A stretch of 5,962 nucleotides of DNA from a bacterium (GTDB taxonomy: Bacteria > Armatimonadota > Chthonomonadetes > Chthonomonadales > Chthonomonadaceae): NCBI GenBank assembly GCA_021805405.1, contig JAJZFK010000517.1, positions 1-5,962 on the forward strand, read 5' to 3'. A program made the translations under genes and the position numbers. The notes beneath the pieces are model-generated. The model had not been told where the DNA came from. It worked only from the letters and a program-made list of their open reading frames with translations, and ran no database searches. Positions 4,724 to 5,962 of this stretch are shown in pieces. How positions within the stretch are numbered: the stretch's first letter is position 1; each line of letters starts with the position of its first letter.

Positions 4724-5962
4724 TTGAGATCTCAACTATTACCTGTTGCCGCTGCTTCTCTCGCGCTAATGAATATCACTTCCCCTGCAGCACAGGCTCA
4801 GGATGCGGGGCGGCTGGCCCACCGTATGAGCCTGCTTCTGGGAACACAGGCCAGGATATTGTGGATTGACGGAACGGCCAATCTTATGCGGCCAGAAACG
4901 GTAGATGGCAAGACGGAACTTGTGCCGTATACCACCTCAACTTCCGGCGTAGATAATATCGTTCAACACTGCCTGGCAGCTGGCATAAACACGATTGTCC
5001 TGGATGTAAAGCCGATATCGGGGCAGGTGTTGTATCATAGCGCTATTGCACCAAGGCTTTCTTTTTGGGAGGGGCATACGGTACCGGATTTTGATGTGCT
5101 CGCAGCATTCATCACCGCGGCCCATAGGGTGGGGATCCAGGTGGACGCGGAGGTCAATCTGCTGAGTGAGGGGCACAAGTATTTTCAGGTTGGTCCGGCT
5201 TATCAGCATCCATCATGGCAGTCCATAACCTACAGCATGGAGCGCGGGCTTGTGACTCCTGCTGGTGCACGACTTGCAGTTCGCGCGGAGGGTGAACCTG
5301 GCAATAACGCCCTTCCGGTGCTACTTGCGGCAGGTTCCGACGTACGAAGCGATGCACCCTCGGGCATGGTGGGACTGGAGACTCCTGGTGAAGAAAAGCT
5401 GCCACAAGCGGCGATGGTGGGGCAGCAGCTCAATGTCATAGTCAACGATGCAGACCAGGTATCTGGCTTGGTGGATAGCGGACTGCTGGACGGCGTACCG
5501 CTTTCTGCGCCAGACCGCGGCTCACTGCTCACCGTACAGCGTGACGTAGACAAGCAGTGGGTGCAGCGGAACCTTTCGCCCGGCCTGCCTGTCCGGTTCG
5601 ACATGAGAACAGGTCTGGTCCCTGTGGCTGATGCCCCGGGAGAAAAGGTCGCCTGCTTTGTAGACCCGCTTAATCCCGAGGTGCGCCAGTACGAGCTCAG
5701 TATGGTTCATGAAATTGCTGCAAATTATGACATAGACGGGTTAGTGTTGGATAGGTGCCGTAATGCGGATCTGCTCAACGATTTCAGCGATGATCAGCGA
5801 CGCGCGTTTCAGCAGTACATTGGCGCTGCTGTACAGCACTGGCCAGAAGACATCATCCAATTTCCTCGCCGCCCAGGTGCCAGTATGATACGCGGCCCCC
5901 TTTTCACCAAGTGGCTGGAATTTAGAGCTCACACGATTCAGCAGATGGTGTCAGACGTCGCA
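4724..5962 (+). CDS. Secreted glycosyl-hydrolase-like protein, GHL10/family 10-like (3' end cut by the window edge)
   Basis: 413 open codons to the window end. Residues 1-25 form a signal peptide (hydrophobic LLPVAAASLALMNI, then cleavage site AQA before QD), so export is expected. The mature part reads as a TIM-barrel GHL10 (DUF187/YngK-like) protein: ARILWIDGTANL (43-54), AGINTIVLDVKP then YHSAIAP (86-110), DFDVLAAFITAAHRVGIQVDAEVN (122-145), DPLNPEVRQY (314-323) and YDIDGLVLDR (335-344). The last is the family's typical DGI.FDR-like strand with acidic residues. About 150 residues (roughly 155-305) between the third and next barrel signatures look like an inserted beta-rich domain that I do not recognise. 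GHL10 proteins are thought to act on polysaccharides, but the substrate is not established. The start is TTG with a distant ribosome site. It is transcribed away from the pseudopilin and LacI genes. An operator-like site lies upstream. Confidence 0.9.
   Translation, partial: MRSQLLPVAAASLALMNITSPAAQAQDAGRLAHRMSLLLGTQARILWIDGTANLMRPETVDGKTELVPYTTSTSGVDNIVQHCLAAGINTIVLDVKPISGQVLYHSAIAPRLSFWEGHTVPDFDVLAAFITAAHRVGIQVDAEVNLLSEGHKYFQVGPAYQHPSWQSITYSMERGLVTPAGARLAVRAEGEPGNNALPVLLAAGSDVRSDAPSGMVGLETPGEEKLPQAAMVGQQLNVIVNDADQVSGLVDSGLLDGVPLSAPDRGSLLTVQRDVDKQWVQRNLSPGLPVRFDMRTGLVPVADAPGEKVACFVDPLNPEVRQYELSMVHEIAANYDIDGLVLDRCRNADLLNDFSDDQRRAFQQYIGAAVQHWPEDIIQFPRRPGASMIRGPLFTKWLEFRAHTIQQMVSDVA

Overview
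The window looks like chromosome from a member of the Armatimonadota. This is an inference, resting mainly on one gene: a DUF1559 pseudopilin whose N-terminus (FTLIELLVVIAIIAILAA, then FPVFAQAREKAR) and MMYVQDYDE motif are in the style I associate with that phylum, followed by a tiny one-helix membrane protein. Coding DNA is moderately GC-rich and intergenic DNA is clearly more AT-rich.

Layout. The left half is read leftwards (minus strand). From right to left it holds a DUF1559 type II secretion/type IV pilin-like protein (2904-3746), a 71-residue single-pass membrane protein (2611-2826), a complete LacI-family repressor (1266-2279) and a second, closely related LacI-family repressor cut by the left edge (1-795). 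The right end is read rightwards and holds the first 413 codons of a secreted glycosyl-hydrolase-like (GHL10/family 10-like) protein starting at TTG 4724 and cut by the right edge. About 980 bases between the pseudopilin start and the hydrolase start contain no convincing gene, but they do hold regulatory sequence.

The most interesting signal is regulatory. A 49-base module occurs twice in the same orientation and with identical spacing: TTGACA, 17 bases, TATAAT or TAGAAT, then a LacI-type palindrome TTTACCGNTAAA starting about where transcription should begin. One copy (818-866) sits directly upstream of the left repressor gene. The other (4265-4313) points at the pseudopilin across a roughly 520-base leader. 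A one-base-shorter version of the palindrome (4618-4628) lies about 95 bases ahead of the secreted hydrolase. The two repressors have identical recognition helices. The simplest model is a local regulon: one or both LacI proteins repress the left repressor gene, the pseudopilin/small-membrane-protein unit and perhaps the hydrolase, and release them on binding a sugar-like ligand. The model is inferred from sequence only.

No RNA genes, insertion sequences or CRISPR arrays were seen.
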